Assembly (NCBI GenBank): GCA_035325995.1
Contig: DAOKYU010000009.1
Span: 1-64,000, forward strand
Reading direction: 5' to 3'
Source: Thermodesulfobacteriota bacterium
GTDB lineage: Bacteria; Desulfobacterota_D; UBA1144; Nemesobacterales; UBA2774
DNA length: 64,000 nt
In this document: in pieces, positions 1 to 8,269 of the stretch
Layout of the letters: every line of letters begins with the position of its first letter
Numbering within the stretch: position 1 is the first letter of the stretch
Position numbers and translations under genes: made by a program
The notes under the pieces: generated by a model
What the model saw: only the letters and a program-made list of their open reading frames with translations
The model's database searches: none
What the model was told of the DNA's origin: nothing

Positions 1-92
1 TCTTACCAAGGAGAACTCTCTTTTACAATGGACTAGTTTTTAGGGGGAAGGTCAACGGCACCAAAAATCTTCGCAAATGCGTACATTCTCTC

Positions 93-120
93 TTGACAAC
101 CCTTCTTAAGTTGTTATATT
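93..120 (+). promoter_or_regulatory. sigma70-type promoter for the phasin-like gene
   Basis: TTGACA at 93-98 and TATATT at 115-120 are separated by 16 bases, close to the sigma70 consensus, and lie about 30 bases upstream of the next gene. Nothing else is recognisable in bases 1-92. Confidence 0.65.
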
Positions 121-151
121 ACTATTAAATCGCAAACAGGAGGTCATGCAA

Positions 152-571
152 ATGGCAACCAAAGCAAAACCATATGACGTAAAGGACTTCACGGAGCCGG
201 TTAAGGAATTGTCCAAGCTCGTAAAAGAGACTTACCTTAACACTATAGATTTCTCCCACTCGATTTCCGAGGAGAACAAGAAGATGTTCCAGAAGCAGCT
301 CGACTACGCGCTCGACGCAGAGAAGGAATACGTCAGCACGGTGAAAGACCTCTTCGACAAGTTCCCGAAGGAAGAAATCCCCTTCGTAAAGATGGACGCG
401 AGGGCGTTCGACGATGGCTGGATAAAGGCGCTCGAATACAGCAAGAACGTAATCGATTCGCTCAAAACAATGTCGGACAATATGACCGACGGCAGCCACG
501 ACATGGCGAAGAAGAACATCGTGAAGGCATTCTCGATTTTCGACGAAGCCCTGGACTCGTTAAAAATATAA
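152..571 (+). CDS. phasin-like helical protein
   Basis: This 139-aa protein is acidic and almost wholly helical, with no signal peptide or membrane segment; it resembles phasin-type granule-associated or coiled-coil proteins in length and composition. The start is placed at the second ATG (152), not at 146, because the AGGAGG at 138-143 lies 8 bases from 152 but only 2 from 146. A strong promoter precedes it. No catalytic motif is visible. The phasin assignment rests on general pattern (short, amphipathic helices, repeated Phe/Lys/Glu) and is tentative; binding of polyhydroxyalkanoate granules would be an inference because no pha genes are in view. Confidence 0.6.
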   Translation: MATKAKPYDVKDFTEPVKELSKLVKETYLNTIDFSHSISEENKKMFQKQLDYALDAEKEYVSTVKDLFDKFPKEEIPFVKMDARAFDDGWIKALEYSKNVIDSLKTMSDNMTDGSHDMAKKNIVKAFSIFDEALDSLKI

Positions 572-780
572 GTTCTGAATATCAGACATACGCGGGGCGG
601 CCGGACGGCTACCCCGCTTACAATTGCCCGGTTTTCAGTCCTTGATCCATTCTCTATAAACTCGAATTCCATTCACATGCCGGGATTTACAGGTACCCTC
701 ATATTCTATAGGGATATTGAAGGAGCCCGAAGCCTTGACCCACGCGAGGCCACAGGCTTCCGGCAGCATAAAGGGGATTC

Positions 781-1980
781 ATGAAGAAGTCAAAGGAATA
801 TCCTAAGCTCGCCCCTGATATAAGGGCGCTCGAGACGCGCGAGTCCGGGGTCGACTACGATGCGGTCGCCCCGTTCGAGGACGAAGACGACAACCTGCAG
901 TTCGACGACGATACCGGGACCGAATTCGATCCCGGTGCACCGCGCAGGAAACGGAAGAAAAAGCCCGGGGCTTCGAAGCTCGAAGAGCACCTCCGCCTTC
1001 TTCACGTCTACTTCCGCGACCTCGAGCACGAAACGTCACTCCTCTCTCCGAAAGAAGAGCTCCGCATCGCGGCCAACATCCGTAAATGCGAGAACAAGGC
1101 CGAGGCCATAAGGGCCGTCCTCACGGAGCTCGCCGAGGGGAAGCTGCCGAAGAAGCCCCAAAAAGAGTATCCCTTTTACGACGGCGGCGACATGCTCGAC
1201 TACGTACAGAGGATGAACACCCTCTCCAACGCCTACATGAAACGCTCGAACGAGCTCAAGAACCGCTTTATAAAATCCAATTTAAAACTCGTAATCAGTA
1301 TAGCCAAGAACTACATGGGAAGGGGGCTCCCGCTCGCCGACCTCATACAGGAAGGCAACCTCGGCCTCATGCGCGCCGTCGAAAAATTCGACTATACACT
1401 GGGATATAAATTCTCGACCTACGCGAGCTGGTGGATACAGCAGGCCGTCTTCCGCGCCCCGTTCGAAAAAACGAAGACAATTCGCATCCCCGTTTATCTC
1501 TACGAATGGGCCGGGAAGGTCAAGGCCGTAACCGCGCTCCTGACGAAGGAGCTCGACAGGGAGCCCACCTGCGAGGAAATAGCCAAGGAGCTCGAAATAG
1601 CGCCCTCCGTAGTAAAGCGCATAATACAGACGGCGTCCGACGTGATGAACAACGTGCAGTCCCTGGACGCACCCATTTCCAACGACGACCAGCGCACCTA
1701 CATCGAATTCGTCGAGGATTCGAAAATACCGCCCCCCGACACCGCCATACTCAAGCGCTCTGTCCAGAATAGGATAGAGGACGTCCTCTCGACGCTCAGC
1801 CCCAAGGAAGAGGAAATCATAAGGATGCGCTTCGGCATAGGTATCGAAACCACCTACACTCTGAACGAGATCGGCGACAAGTTCGGCGTAACCAGGGAGC
1901 GCATAAGACAGATCGAAAAATCAGCTCTCGACAAGATAGCGTCCTCCTACCTCGGCGATTATCTCAGGGATTTAGTCTAG
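781..1980 (+). CDS. RNA polymerase sigma-70 family factor (RpoD/RpoS-type)
   Basis: The 399-aa protein directs RNA polymerase to promoters. It has an acidic N-terminal extension (about residues 1-65), region 1.2 near 68-100, region 2 with the core-binding and melting stretch (KFSTYASWWIQQA near residues 215-227), region 3, and region 4 with the LNEIGDKFGVTRERIRQIE helix-turn-helix near residues 360-378. Length and the missing long region 1.1 fit a group 2 (RpoS/SigA-like) factor better than a full-length RpoD, though the group cannot be settled here. A GGGG run a few bases before ATG 781 acts as the ribosome site. A strong hairpin follows the stop codon. Confidence 0.93.
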   Translation: MKKSKEYPKLAPDIRALETRESGVDYDAVAPFEDEDDNLQFDDDTGTEFDPGAPRRKRKKKPGASKLEEHLRLLHVYFRDLEHETSLLSPKEELRIAANIRKCENKAEAIRAVLTELAEGKLPKKPQKEYPFYDGGDMLDYVQRMNTLSNAYMKRSNELKNRFIKSNLKLVISIAKNYMGRGLPLADLIQEGNLGLMRAVEKFDYTLGYKFSTYASWWIQQAVFRAPFEKTKTIRIPVYLYEWAGKVKAVTALLTKELDREPTCEEIAKELEIAPSVVKRIIQTASDVMNNVQSLDAPISNDDQRTYIEFVEDSKIPPPDTAILKRSVQNRIEDVLSTLSPKEEEIIRMRFGIGIETTYTLNEIGDKFGVTRERIRQIEKSALDKIASSYLGDYLRDLV

Positions 1981-1988
1981 AATCCGAC

Positions 1989-2009
1989 GTCGCGGCCGTG
2001 AGCCGCGAC
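1989..2009 (+). terminator. hairpin after the sigma factor gene
   Basis: GTCGCGGC (1989-1996) pairs perfectly with GCCGCGAC (2002-2009) around a 5-base loop, 8 bases after the sigma stop codon. There is no U-tract, so it may be a processing or stability hairpin or part of a Rho-dependent terminator. Confidence 0.4.
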
Positions 2010-2019
2010 AACAACTTAT

Positions 2020-2394
2020 CCGTCATTCTGAACATGATTCAGAATCTTGCCTTTTTCTTTTTTGTAATTCCCAGGAATTCCGAGCGAGCGAGGAATCACC
2101 CCTCCAGTCTGTCATTCCTGCAACGATTTCGAGCGAGTGAGGAATCGGACGCCCTTGGCCGACTGTTATGAAGCATGTTTAGTACAGCTCGAAAGTAACC
2201 CAAACCCAAATAGCAGGAACCCATTCAGTTTCCCGCCAGCAATCCATCAAGATCTTGTCATTTCGAGCTTGTGCGAGAAATCTATCTTTGCTTTAATCCC
2301 CCTTAGAAAAAGGGGGACAATTCCGAACGCGTGAGGAATAGGGGGATTTAATCTTTATAATGTGTCATTTCTGGCAAAGCGAAGCAATTCAAAC
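2020..2394. repeat. gene-free stretch with short dispersed repeats
   Basis: No convincing gene lies here. It contains a perfect palindrome (ATTCTGAA at 2025-2032, TTCAGAAT at 2038-2045) and degenerate copies of a GAGCGAGxGAGGAAT unit near 2080, 2131 and 2325. Such REP-like intergenic sequences are common in some deltaproteobacteria-like genomes. The copies differ too much to call a mobile element. Confidence 0.5.
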
Positions 2395-2739
2395 TCATTC
2401 CGGCACTGTCCCGTCAAGCAAATACGTCCCCCACTCGGCAACGTAGGCGTCGAGGTCGAAGGGCGGCGTCCAGTCCTGGTCCACCGTTATGTACAGGACC
2501 TGACCCGGGTAAATCCTGTTCGGATTCCGAATCGTCCCCGCGTTATCCCGGTATATCCTCACCCACTGCCTCGGGTCCCTGTAGTAATACCCCGCCAGCA
2601 GGTGAAGCTCCTCTGCACGCTTAACGGTGTGGGCGATAACCCTCTTCGGCGGCTCCGGCGGAAATTCGATGGAATGAGCGGAAGATGCCACGAATCCAAG
2701 TGTGATTAGTATAGGCGTAATAGACATAAGACCCCGCAT
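2395..2739 (-). CDS. exported small LysM-like protein
   Basis: This 114-aa protein starts with a signal peptide (hydrophobic stretch about residues 5-17, SSAHS cleavage region). The mature part resembles a single LysM-type cell-wall-binding fold: AEELHLLAGYYYRDPRQW, then IRNPNRIYPGQVLYI, matching the usual 'W..I...N...I.NPN.I.PGQ.L.I' pattern. It is therefore probably periplasmic or outer-envelope and may bind peptidoglycan. The start ATG is preceded by a GGGGGTG ribosome site. It is divergent from dtd; the roughly 90-base gap holds the dtd promoter. Confidence 0.75.
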   Translation of the reverse strand: MRGLMSITPILITLGFVASSAHSIEFPPEPPKRVIAHTVKRAEELHLLAGYYYRDPRQWVRIYRDNAGTIRNPNRIYPGQVLYITVDQDWTPPFDLDAYVAEWGTYLLDGTVPE

Positions 2740-2751
2740 AATACACCCCCG

Positions 2752-2780
2752 TTGATTTCAAACCCCAATATCCATATTAT
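2752..2780 (+). promoter_or_regulatory. sigma70-type promoter for dtd
   Basis: TTGATT (2752-2757) and TATTAT (2775-2780) have the ideal 17-base spacing. The element lies inside the most upstream in-frame ATG region of the next gene, which argues for the downstream start at 2830. Confidence 0.65.
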
Positions 2781-2829
2781 AATGCATCCGTGTCCGACGG
2801 AATACCGAAACACGGACGATAACGAAACC

Positions 2830-3279
2830 ATGCGCGCGATAATCCAACGAGTAAAAGAAGCGAAGGTCGATGTCGCCGGCGAAACCGTCGGTAAAATAGG
2901 GGAGGGTATGCTCGTCCTCCTCGGGGCTGGCAAGGATGATACGTCCGCCGACGCCGATTACCTCGTCGACAAAATCCTGGCGCTCCGCATATTCGAGGAC
3001 GCTGACGGCAAGATGAACCTCTCCGTCACGAATACGCCCGGCTCGCTCCTCGTCGTCTCCCAGTTCACCCTCTACGGCGACTGCCGGAAGGGCAGGCGGC
3101 CATCCTTCGACAAGGCCGCCCCGCCCGAAGTCGCCGAGGCCCTTTACGAAGAATTCGTGTCGAAGCTCCGCGCCCGCGGGGCACACGTCGAAACCGGCCG
3201 CTTCCGCGCCATTATGGACGTCCATCTCGTGAACCGGGGGCCGGTAACACTGATGCTGGACAGTAAGAAGGAATTTTAG
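2830..3279 (+). CDS. dtd: D-aminoacyl-tRNA deacylase
   Basis: Dtd hydrolyses D-amino acids (and glycine mischarged on tRNA-Ala) from tRNAs in the cytoplasm. The 149-aa protein begins MRAIIQRV, as is typical of the family, and carries the two signatures SQFTLYGD (about residues 77-84) and NRGPVTL (near residue 137), the GP motif being part of the substrate-selective pocket. Length matches the family exactly when started at 2830; an upstream in-frame ATG at 2752 overlaps the promoter and would add an atypical extension. Confidence 0.95.
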   Translation: MRAIIQRVKEAKVDVAGETVGKIGEGMLVLLGAGKDDTSADADYLVDKILALRIFEDADGKMNLSVTNTPGSLLVVSQFTLYGDCRKGRRPSFDKAAPPEVAEALYEEFVSKLRARGAHVETGRFRAIMDVHLVNRGPVTLMLDSKKEF

Positions 3280-3430
3280 GACCAGGATAAACTGATTCCC
3301 CTAGTACAAAAATATTTTGGAAATATTACTCGCACGGGCTATCTTGGTTAATTATTCGGGCCTTCTCTATGTCAGCCCTGAATCTATATCAAGTATTAGA
3401 TTGGATAGACACTCATGAAGGAGAGTAACG

Positions 3431-3904
3431 ATGAAGAAAAACACTATCTGCCTATGGTACAACCATGACGCGGAAGAAGCGGCGCACTTTTACGCCCGAA
3501 CCTTTCCCGACAGCAAGGTCGGCGCAGTACACCGGGCGCCGTCCGACTTTCCGGGCGGTAAAGAGGGCGATGCCCTGGTTGTCCATTTCACGGTGTGCGG
3601 CGTGCCGTGCATCGGCCTCAACGGCGGGGACGCGTTCAAGCACAGCGAGGCGTTCTCTTTTCAGATCGCTACCGAAGACCAGGCGGAAACCGACCGTTAC
3701 TGGAACGCCATTGTCGACAATGGAGGCACGGAAAGCGCATGCGGCTGGTGCAAGGATAAATGGGGCCTGTCGTGGCAGATCACGCCGCGCGTCCTGACAG
3801 AGGCACTGGCCAGGGGCGGCGATGTGGCGAAGCGCGCGTTCGAAGCGATGATGGATATGCGGAAGATAGACGTCGCCAGGATCGAGGCGGCGGTGCGCGG
3901 GTAA
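3431..3904 (+). CDS. VOC-family PhnB-like protein
   Basis: The 157-aa protein belongs to the '3-demethylubiquinone-9 3-methyltransferase'/PhnB-like branch of the vicinal-oxygen-chelate superfamily: it opens with CLWYNHDAEEAAHFYARTFPDS and has the late GWCKDKWGLSWQITP motif. These are glyoxalase-fold metal-binding proteins of mostly unknown substrate; the methyltransferase name is historical and no SAM site is present. A GGAGAG ribosome site precedes ATG 3431. It appears to be transcribed alone. Confidence 0.85.
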   Translation: MKKNTICLWYNHDAEEAAHFYARTFPDSKVGAVHRAPSDFPGGKEGDALVVHFTVCGVPCIGLNGGDAFKHSEAFSFQIATEDQAETDRYWNAIVDNGGTESACGWCKDKWGLSWQITPRVLTEALARGGDVAKRAFEAMMDMRKIDVARIEAAVRG

Positions 3905-4049
3905 GAATCGCATCCTCAAGCCGGCGCCTTTTTGTCATTCATCAAACCCGGATTTTCTCTTCATCCGGGCCCGGCCCTGAAAAGAAAGCCAAAGACAGAT
4001 TACTCGGAATTGCCTCGAAATAGCGGATTATTCACCCCCACCCCTCACC

Positions 4050-4340
4050 TTACTTCCCGAACGCCTTGTCGTACGATTTCATACATCCTTTTATATAACT
4101 GTCGACTACGCCTTCGTCGGTGGAAAATCCCATTTCCTTGAAATGCTCTTCCCATAGTCTGTGGAATAATTCTCTGCATTCTACCTTCGCCTCGTCCGGC
4201 TTGTATTCGGTGTAATCAAGCGCTATTGATTTACCGCCTTGCTCCCCGATGATCTCCGCCCTGAGCTCGCTGCCGCTATCCGCGTAGGAAGGGTAGGCCA
4301 GGAAAGATAATGCTCCTAGAGTCATAAAAATTACCTTCAT
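4050..4340 (-). CDS. small exported protein of unknown function
   Basis: This 96-aa protein has a clear signal peptide (hydrophobic residues 4-16, then YPSYA-D cleavage region), giving a mature acidic protein of about 75 residues with two cysteines (near residues 55 and 86) that could form a disulfide in the periplasm. The GGAGAGG ribosome site in front of ATG 4340 (minus strand) supports the start. I do not recognise the family. It is divergent from the gene at 4517. Confidence 0.7.
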   Translation of the reverse strand: MKVIFMTLGALSFLAYPSYADSGSELRAEIIGEQGGKSIALDYTEYKPDEAKVECRELFHRLWEEHFKEMGFSTDEGVVDSYIKGCMKSYDKAFGK

Positions 4341-4457
4341 ATATTTTCCTCTCCGTTATTGGTATCCACATTATAATGCGCCACCAGCCCACCAAACGCC
4401 GTTCACTCATCAAGTCAGATTCCGCATATTTAAAGATTTCTGTATGTACAAAGATTA

Positions 4458-4486
4458 TTGAGAAGAATTTACATTTATGATAGCAT
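4458..4486 (+). promoter_or_regulatory. possible promoter for the 4517 gene
   Basis: TTGAGA (4458-4463), a 17-base spacer and TAGCAT (4481-4486) sit 31 bases upstream of the ATG at 4517. The -10 box is a weak match, so the call is tentative. Confidence 0.45.
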
Positions 4487-4516
4487 AGGACAGTATCGGT
4501 AAAAAGGAGGAGCAAG

Positions 4517-4794
4517 ATGGAAATTAAAAAATGGAAATCGATATTGTTTGTCGGGCTTATCGTTTTTGGTTTCCCGGGTTCGATTTTGCCGAATAAAGTT
4601 CATGCGGATGATGGGGAATACGTGTCGGGTTGCTGCCAGTTCTTTATGGAAAAAAGCCGGGGTGTTTATATCCATCCTCGCCCGATCCATGCGCCAATAA
4701 CATGAACGGGAAGTTCCTCGAGGGTGAGAAATGTGACATCGATACGGGCTACTGCTCGGGATATACGGCAGACGAGCCAGCCTCATCCGAGTGA
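4517..4794 (+). pseudogene. small exported Cys-rich protein, frameshifted
   Basis: The frame from ATG 4517 has an excellent ribosome site (AAAGGAGGAG) and a signal peptide ending at HADD, then SGCCQFFMEK, but stops at 4705. At the run of six A's near 4656 a -1 shift enters a frame that continues as KPGCLYP...PDPCANN...EKCDIDTGYC and stops at 4794. Together they give a coherent roughly 90-aa exported protein with evenly spaced cysteines, whereas the zero-frame tail after the run looks random. Either the gene carries a single-base indel (mutation or assembly error) or the A-run causes slippage. The A-run is not in the standard heptamer register, so an indel is more likely. Confidence 0.5.
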
Positions 4795-4869
4795 ACGTAG
4801 TCTATGCGTCTTATTTCTGACCCTTTGCCCAAACCTTTTTCAAGAGGGAAAGGTATCTGCGGGAGTCGG

Positions 4870-4897
4870 TTGATTTCCCTCTGCGGGGCATTATATT
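4870..4897 (+). promoter_or_regulatory. promoter for smpB, probably leaderless
   Basis: TTGATT (4870-4875) and TATATT (4892-4897) are 16 bases apart. The -10 box ends only 6 bases before the smpB ATG, so transcription would start at or next to the start codon. No Shine-Dalgarno sequence is present between them. Confidence 0.55.
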
Positions 4898-4903
4898 ACC
4901 CCC

Positions 4904-5353
4904 ATGGAAAAGGTGGTCTGCACTCATCCGAGGGCAAGGCGCGATTACGACATCGAGGAAAACTACGAGGCCGGCATCGAGCTCAAGGGCTCCGAGGTGA
5001 AATCGCTGCGCGTGAACCAGGCGAGCATAAAGGAGAGCTTCGCCATGATCAGGGACGGCGAGGTGTTCCTCATTAACAGCTACATCGCTCCCTACGAGCA
5101 GGCGAACCTCTTCAACCACGAGCCCCGCCGCGACCGGAAGCTCCTCCTCAACAAACGCGAGATTAACCGTCTCATGGGCAAAACCCTCATCCGCGGCTAC
5201 ACCCTCATCCCGCTCAAGGTCTACTTCAAAAAGGGCAAGGCCAAGGTGGACCTCGCCCTCGGCAAGGGCAAGAAGGTCCACGACCGCCGCGACGACATCA
5301 AGAAACGCGAGGCCGACAGGGAGATGGAAAAGGCCCTGAAGCGCCGCTACTGA
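4904..5353 (+). CDS. smpB: SsrA-binding protein SmpB
   Basis: SmpB binds tmRNA and delivers it to stalled ribosomes for trans-translation. The 149-aa protein has the family hallmarks: RRDYDIEENYEAGIELKGSEVKSLR near the N-terminus, the central NHEPRRDRKLLLNKREI stretch, the KVYFKKGKAKVDLALGKGKK loop and the basic C-terminal tail (KVHDRRDDIKKREADREM), which lies in the mRNA channel. It lies directly upstream of ssrA, a common pairing. There is no ribosome site in front of the ATG, consistent with the promoter placement. Confidence 0.97.
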   Translation: MEKVVCTHPRARRDYDIEENYEAGIELKGSEVKSLRVNQASIKESFAMIRDGEVFLINSYIAPYEQANLFNHEPRRDRKLLLNKREINRLMGKTLIRGYTLIPLKVYFKKGKAKVDLALGKGKKVHDRRDDIKKREADREMEKALKRRY

Positions 5354-5412
5354 TTGTAGCGTCCTTCCTCCGTGTAGTGTATCCTTATAATCCCTCCGGG
5401 CGTCGCCCGGGG

Positions 5413-5440
5413 TTGAAATCGGCGTAACCGTAATTATTTT
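5413..5440 (+). promoter_or_regulatory. possible ssrA promoter
   Basis: TTGAAA (5413-5418), 16 bases, TATTTT (5435-5440). It would give a precursor with a 5' leader of about 45 bases before the mature tmRNA end. A weaker -10-like TGTACT at 5475-5480 is an alternative. Confidence 0.4.
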
Positions 5441-5491
5441 ATTTAAAGCGGGTTACGCTGCATTACTCAGGTTTGTACTGTTCTTTGACAT

Positions 5492-5848
<357 letters not shown>

Positions 5849-5856
5849 GAAAAGAC

Positions 5857-5905
5857 AAACCCGTCTCTCTGGGGTCATTCTCCGGGGTGACGGGTTTTCT
5901 TTTTC
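5857..5905 (+). terminator. Rho-independent terminator of ssrA
   Basis: AAACCCGTC (5857-5865) pairs with GACGGGTTT (5889-5897); the descending arm runs into TTTTCTTTTT. It closes the smpB-ssrA unit and marks the last clearly host-derived element. Confidence 0.85.
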
Positions 5906-6207
5906 CCCTTGCTTCTAAAGGGTTTGCGCCCGTTTCACATCTTTCCAAAGCACCTCTCCGCACCATCGATTCTCCCCATCTTCCAGCCTCTCTTTCTCTG
6001 TTTGGCCCCTGATTCTCTGTTTTCTCCGGACCAAGTCCGAAGCTCGTCCGGAAAGCTACATCCTTGATTGATATGGGTTTGTGGCTGGTTGCCATTTTTG
6101 GCGGTTGTCTTAGGTCATCGCTCGACGCCGCAACCGGACGTTTTTTTCGAACTCGCCTGCATCGGCCGTGAAAAGAAGCGCGGTCAACTCCGGTTTCCAG
6201 ACCCCCA
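5906..6207. other. gene-free left junction of the prophage
   Basis: No supported gene lies between the ssrA terminator and the recombinase-cassette terminator. Open frames here are antisense to ssrA or of random composition. The host/prophage boundary (attL) must fall in or near this stretch, but the right end of the element is outside the window, so the core repeat cannot be identified. Confidence 0.5.
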
Positions 6208-6238
6208 AAGTAGAAAAGCCGACGCTGATGGTCGGCTC
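6208..6238 (-). terminator. Rho-independent terminator of the recombinase operon
   Basis: Read on the minus strand, AGCCGAC (6237-6231) and GTCGGCT (6223-6217) form a 7-bp stem followed by TTTTCTACTTT. It lies 26 bases beyond the stop codon of the last leftward gene. Confidence 0.75.
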
Positions 6239-6263
6239 TCTGGGGTGGTCTCGGGTCCGGTCG

Positions 6264-6686
6264 TCAGTCGGTGGCGAAGCCGAACTGGCGGCGCTGCTCG
6301 GCCCAGTCCTCGGGAAAGGTCTGGGTCAGCTTGGCCAGCGAGAGTCCGTTGGGTTCCTCGCCGTTGATCAGGGCTTCGACGATGTCAGGGGCCAGAGTCG
6401 TCAGCTTGAGGATGCGGGCCACATACGAGCCATCGACGTCGAGGGTACGGGCAAGCTCGCTGATGGACTTGATCTGCCCGGATTCGAGGATGTCGGCCCA
6501 GGAAAAGGCCCGTCCCAGCGCTTGGAGGATGGCGGACTGCACCGGTTCCTGCGCTCCGATGATTTCTCCATCCAGGGCCTGGGGAGCGATGACCGTCTTG
6601 CGGCCACGCATGCGCCGGATCAGCATCGGGATGTGGATCTGCAGGTTGCCGTTGTCGGCAACGGTAATGGTCGGCTTCATTTTCAT
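6264..6686 (-). CDS. ParB-like helix-turn-helix protein
   Basis: The 140-aa protein carries a ParB/KorB-type HTH in its second half: KSISELARTLDVDGSYVARIL followed by LTTLAPDIVEALINGEEP, the usual 'isElA..l.v..syV.R.L.Lt.LaPdIveaI..G' pattern. It lacks the ParB N-terminal CTPase domain. ATG 6686 overlaps the recombinase stop codon (ATGA), so the two are translationally coupled. As partner of a large serine recombinase it may bind att DNA or act as a recombination directionality or regulatory factor; that role is an inference. Confidence 0.75.
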   Translation of the reverse strand: MKMKPTITVADNGNLQIHIPMLIRRMRGRKTVIAPQALDGEIIGAQEPVQSAILQALGRAFSWADILESGQIKSISELARTLDVDGSYVARILKLTTLAPDIVEALINGEEPNGLSLAKLTQTFPEDWAEQRRQFGFATD

Positions 6687-8269
6687 CGGCTTGCCCTCCG
6701 TTCGGTGACTTCGCATGCCAGACCAGCCAGCTCGGCGATGAGCGTTGTCAGCCCGTTGGTTCGCAGCTCCATGTCGATTCCGGTCTCGCGGATCTCGACC
6801 TTATCCACCAGGAGGCGGATGAGCCGATTTCGCTCCACTGGGAAAAGGTCTTCCCAGAAGCCCTCGACATTCTGGAAGGCCTCCGACACATCCTGTTCCG
6901 TGATGCTGTTCCCCTGGTAGGCTCTGCAGCGCTCGCTCACATGGGTCAGTTGTTTCGAGAGCTCGACCGCCTGGCGGTTAACCGTCGTCAGCATCTCGGT
7001 CTTGCCCGGCTGATCGCTGCCGGGTTTCATCAGTTCGAGTGCTTGCTCCCGCGCCTGCGACAGTTCCATCTCGAGTTGGGCTTTCTGCTTGAACAGCCGC
7101 TCCCGCTCCGCCTGCTCGATGTCCCGGGCCGCGAAGTAAGTTTTGGCCACCAGCGTCGGTGTGCGGAACACCGCGCTCAACTGCTCGATCACCGCCTGCT
7201 CGATGTCCCCGGCGGGAATTCGTTTGAGGGGGCATCGGCTCACGGTCCGCTTGCTGTCCTTCTGGCAGATGTAATAGGTGTAGTGGCGGCCGTTCTTGCG
7301 GGCGTAGGTCGGTCCCATCGAGCAGCCGCAGTGGCCGCAGCGGATGACGCCCTTCAGCGGGGCGACCATTTTGGTCCTGGCCATGGAAACCTTGACCGGT
7401 TTGTTGTCCTCCAGGATGGCCTGCACCTTGTCCCAGGTTGCCCGGTCGATGATCCCTTCGTGCTCGCCGGGGTAACTGCGATCCTTGTGGGCGATCTCGC
7501 CGATATAGATTCGATTGTTGAGCAGCCGGTAGATGTGGGCGGTGTTCCATTCGGAGCCCTCGCGCACCTTTCCTTTCTTGGTGGTCCAGGCCTTGGTGCG
7601 GTATCCCTGTTCGTTCAATTCCTGGCCCAGCTTCTTGGCCGAGCCGATCTGGATGAACCGGCGGAAGATGTACTGCACCGTCCTGGCTTCATCCGGGTTG
7701 ACCAGCAGCTTCTTGTTGTCCCTGTCGACGTCGTATCCGAGGATGGGTACGCCGCCGCAGTATTTCCCCCGGCGCTTGGCGGCCGCCACCTTGTCCCGGA
7801 TACGTTCGGCGATGACCTCCCGCTCGTACTGGGCGAAGGTGATCAGGATGCCGAGAAACATCCGGCCGGTGGGATCAGTGGTGCTGAAGTGCTGGGTGAC
7901 CGAGACGAAGCTGACACCCTTCTCGTTGAAGAGGTCGATCATCTTCATGAAGTCCAGCAGCGAGCGGGACAGCCGGTCGACCTTGTAGACGACGATCACA
8001 TCGATCTTCCCGGCGTCGATGTCCGCCAGCAGGCGGCGCAGCCCCGGACGCTCCATGTTCCCGCCCGAGAAACCACCATCGTCATAGCGATCCGGCAGAG
8101 CCGTCCAGCCCCGCATCCTCTGAGCTTCGATATAGTGTTCCGCCGATTCCCGTTGCGCATCCAGCGAGTTGAACTCCTGCTCGAGCCCTTCCTCATGACT
8201 CTTGCGGGTGTAAATGGCGCAGCGCAGGGTCTTGTTTTTGCCCGGCGCGACATTGCTGTTATCAAGCAT
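6683..8269 (-). CDS. large serine recombinase (site-specific integrase)
   Basis: The 528-aa enzyme cuts and rejoins DNA through a phosphoserine link. The N-terminal resolvase domain has the nucleophile Ser in AIYTRKSHEEG (about residue 24), the catalytic stretch VVYKVDRLSRSLLDF and the E-helix; a 'recombinase' domain follows, then a zinc ribbon (IRCGHCGCS ... CQKDS...SRCPLKR) and a C-terminal coiled coil (about residues 380-450). Length and order match phage-type large serine integrases. It overlaps the DUF2924 gene by 8 bases and the ParB-like gene by 4. It is the likely integrase of the element, although serine integrases rarely target tmRNA genes. Confidence 0.93.
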   Translation of the reverse strand: MLDNSNVAPGKNKTLRCAIYTRKSHEEGLEQEFNSLDAQRESAEHYIEAQRMRGWTALPDRYDDGGFSGGNMERPGLRRLLADIDAGKIDVIVVYKVDRLSRSLLDFMKMIDLFNEKGVSFVSVTQHFSTTDPTGRMFLGILITFAQYEREVIAERIRDKVAAAKRRGKYCGGVPILGYDVDRDNKKLLVNPDEARTVQYIFRRFIQIGSAKKLGQELNEQGYRTKAWTTKKGKVREGSEWNTAHIYRLLNNRIYIGEIAHKDRSYPGEHEGIIDRATWDKVQAILEDNKPVKVSMARTKMVAPLKGVIRCGHCGCSMGPTYARKNGRHYTYYICQKDSKRTVSRCPLKRIPAGDIEQAVIEQLSAVFRTPTLVAKTYFAARDIEQAERERLFKQKAQLEMELSQAREQALELMKPGSDQPGKTEMLTTVNRQAVELSKQLTHVSERCRAYQGNSITEQDVSEAFQNVEGFWEDLFPVERNRLIRLLVDKVEIRETGIDMELRTNGLTTLIAELAGLACEVTERRASR

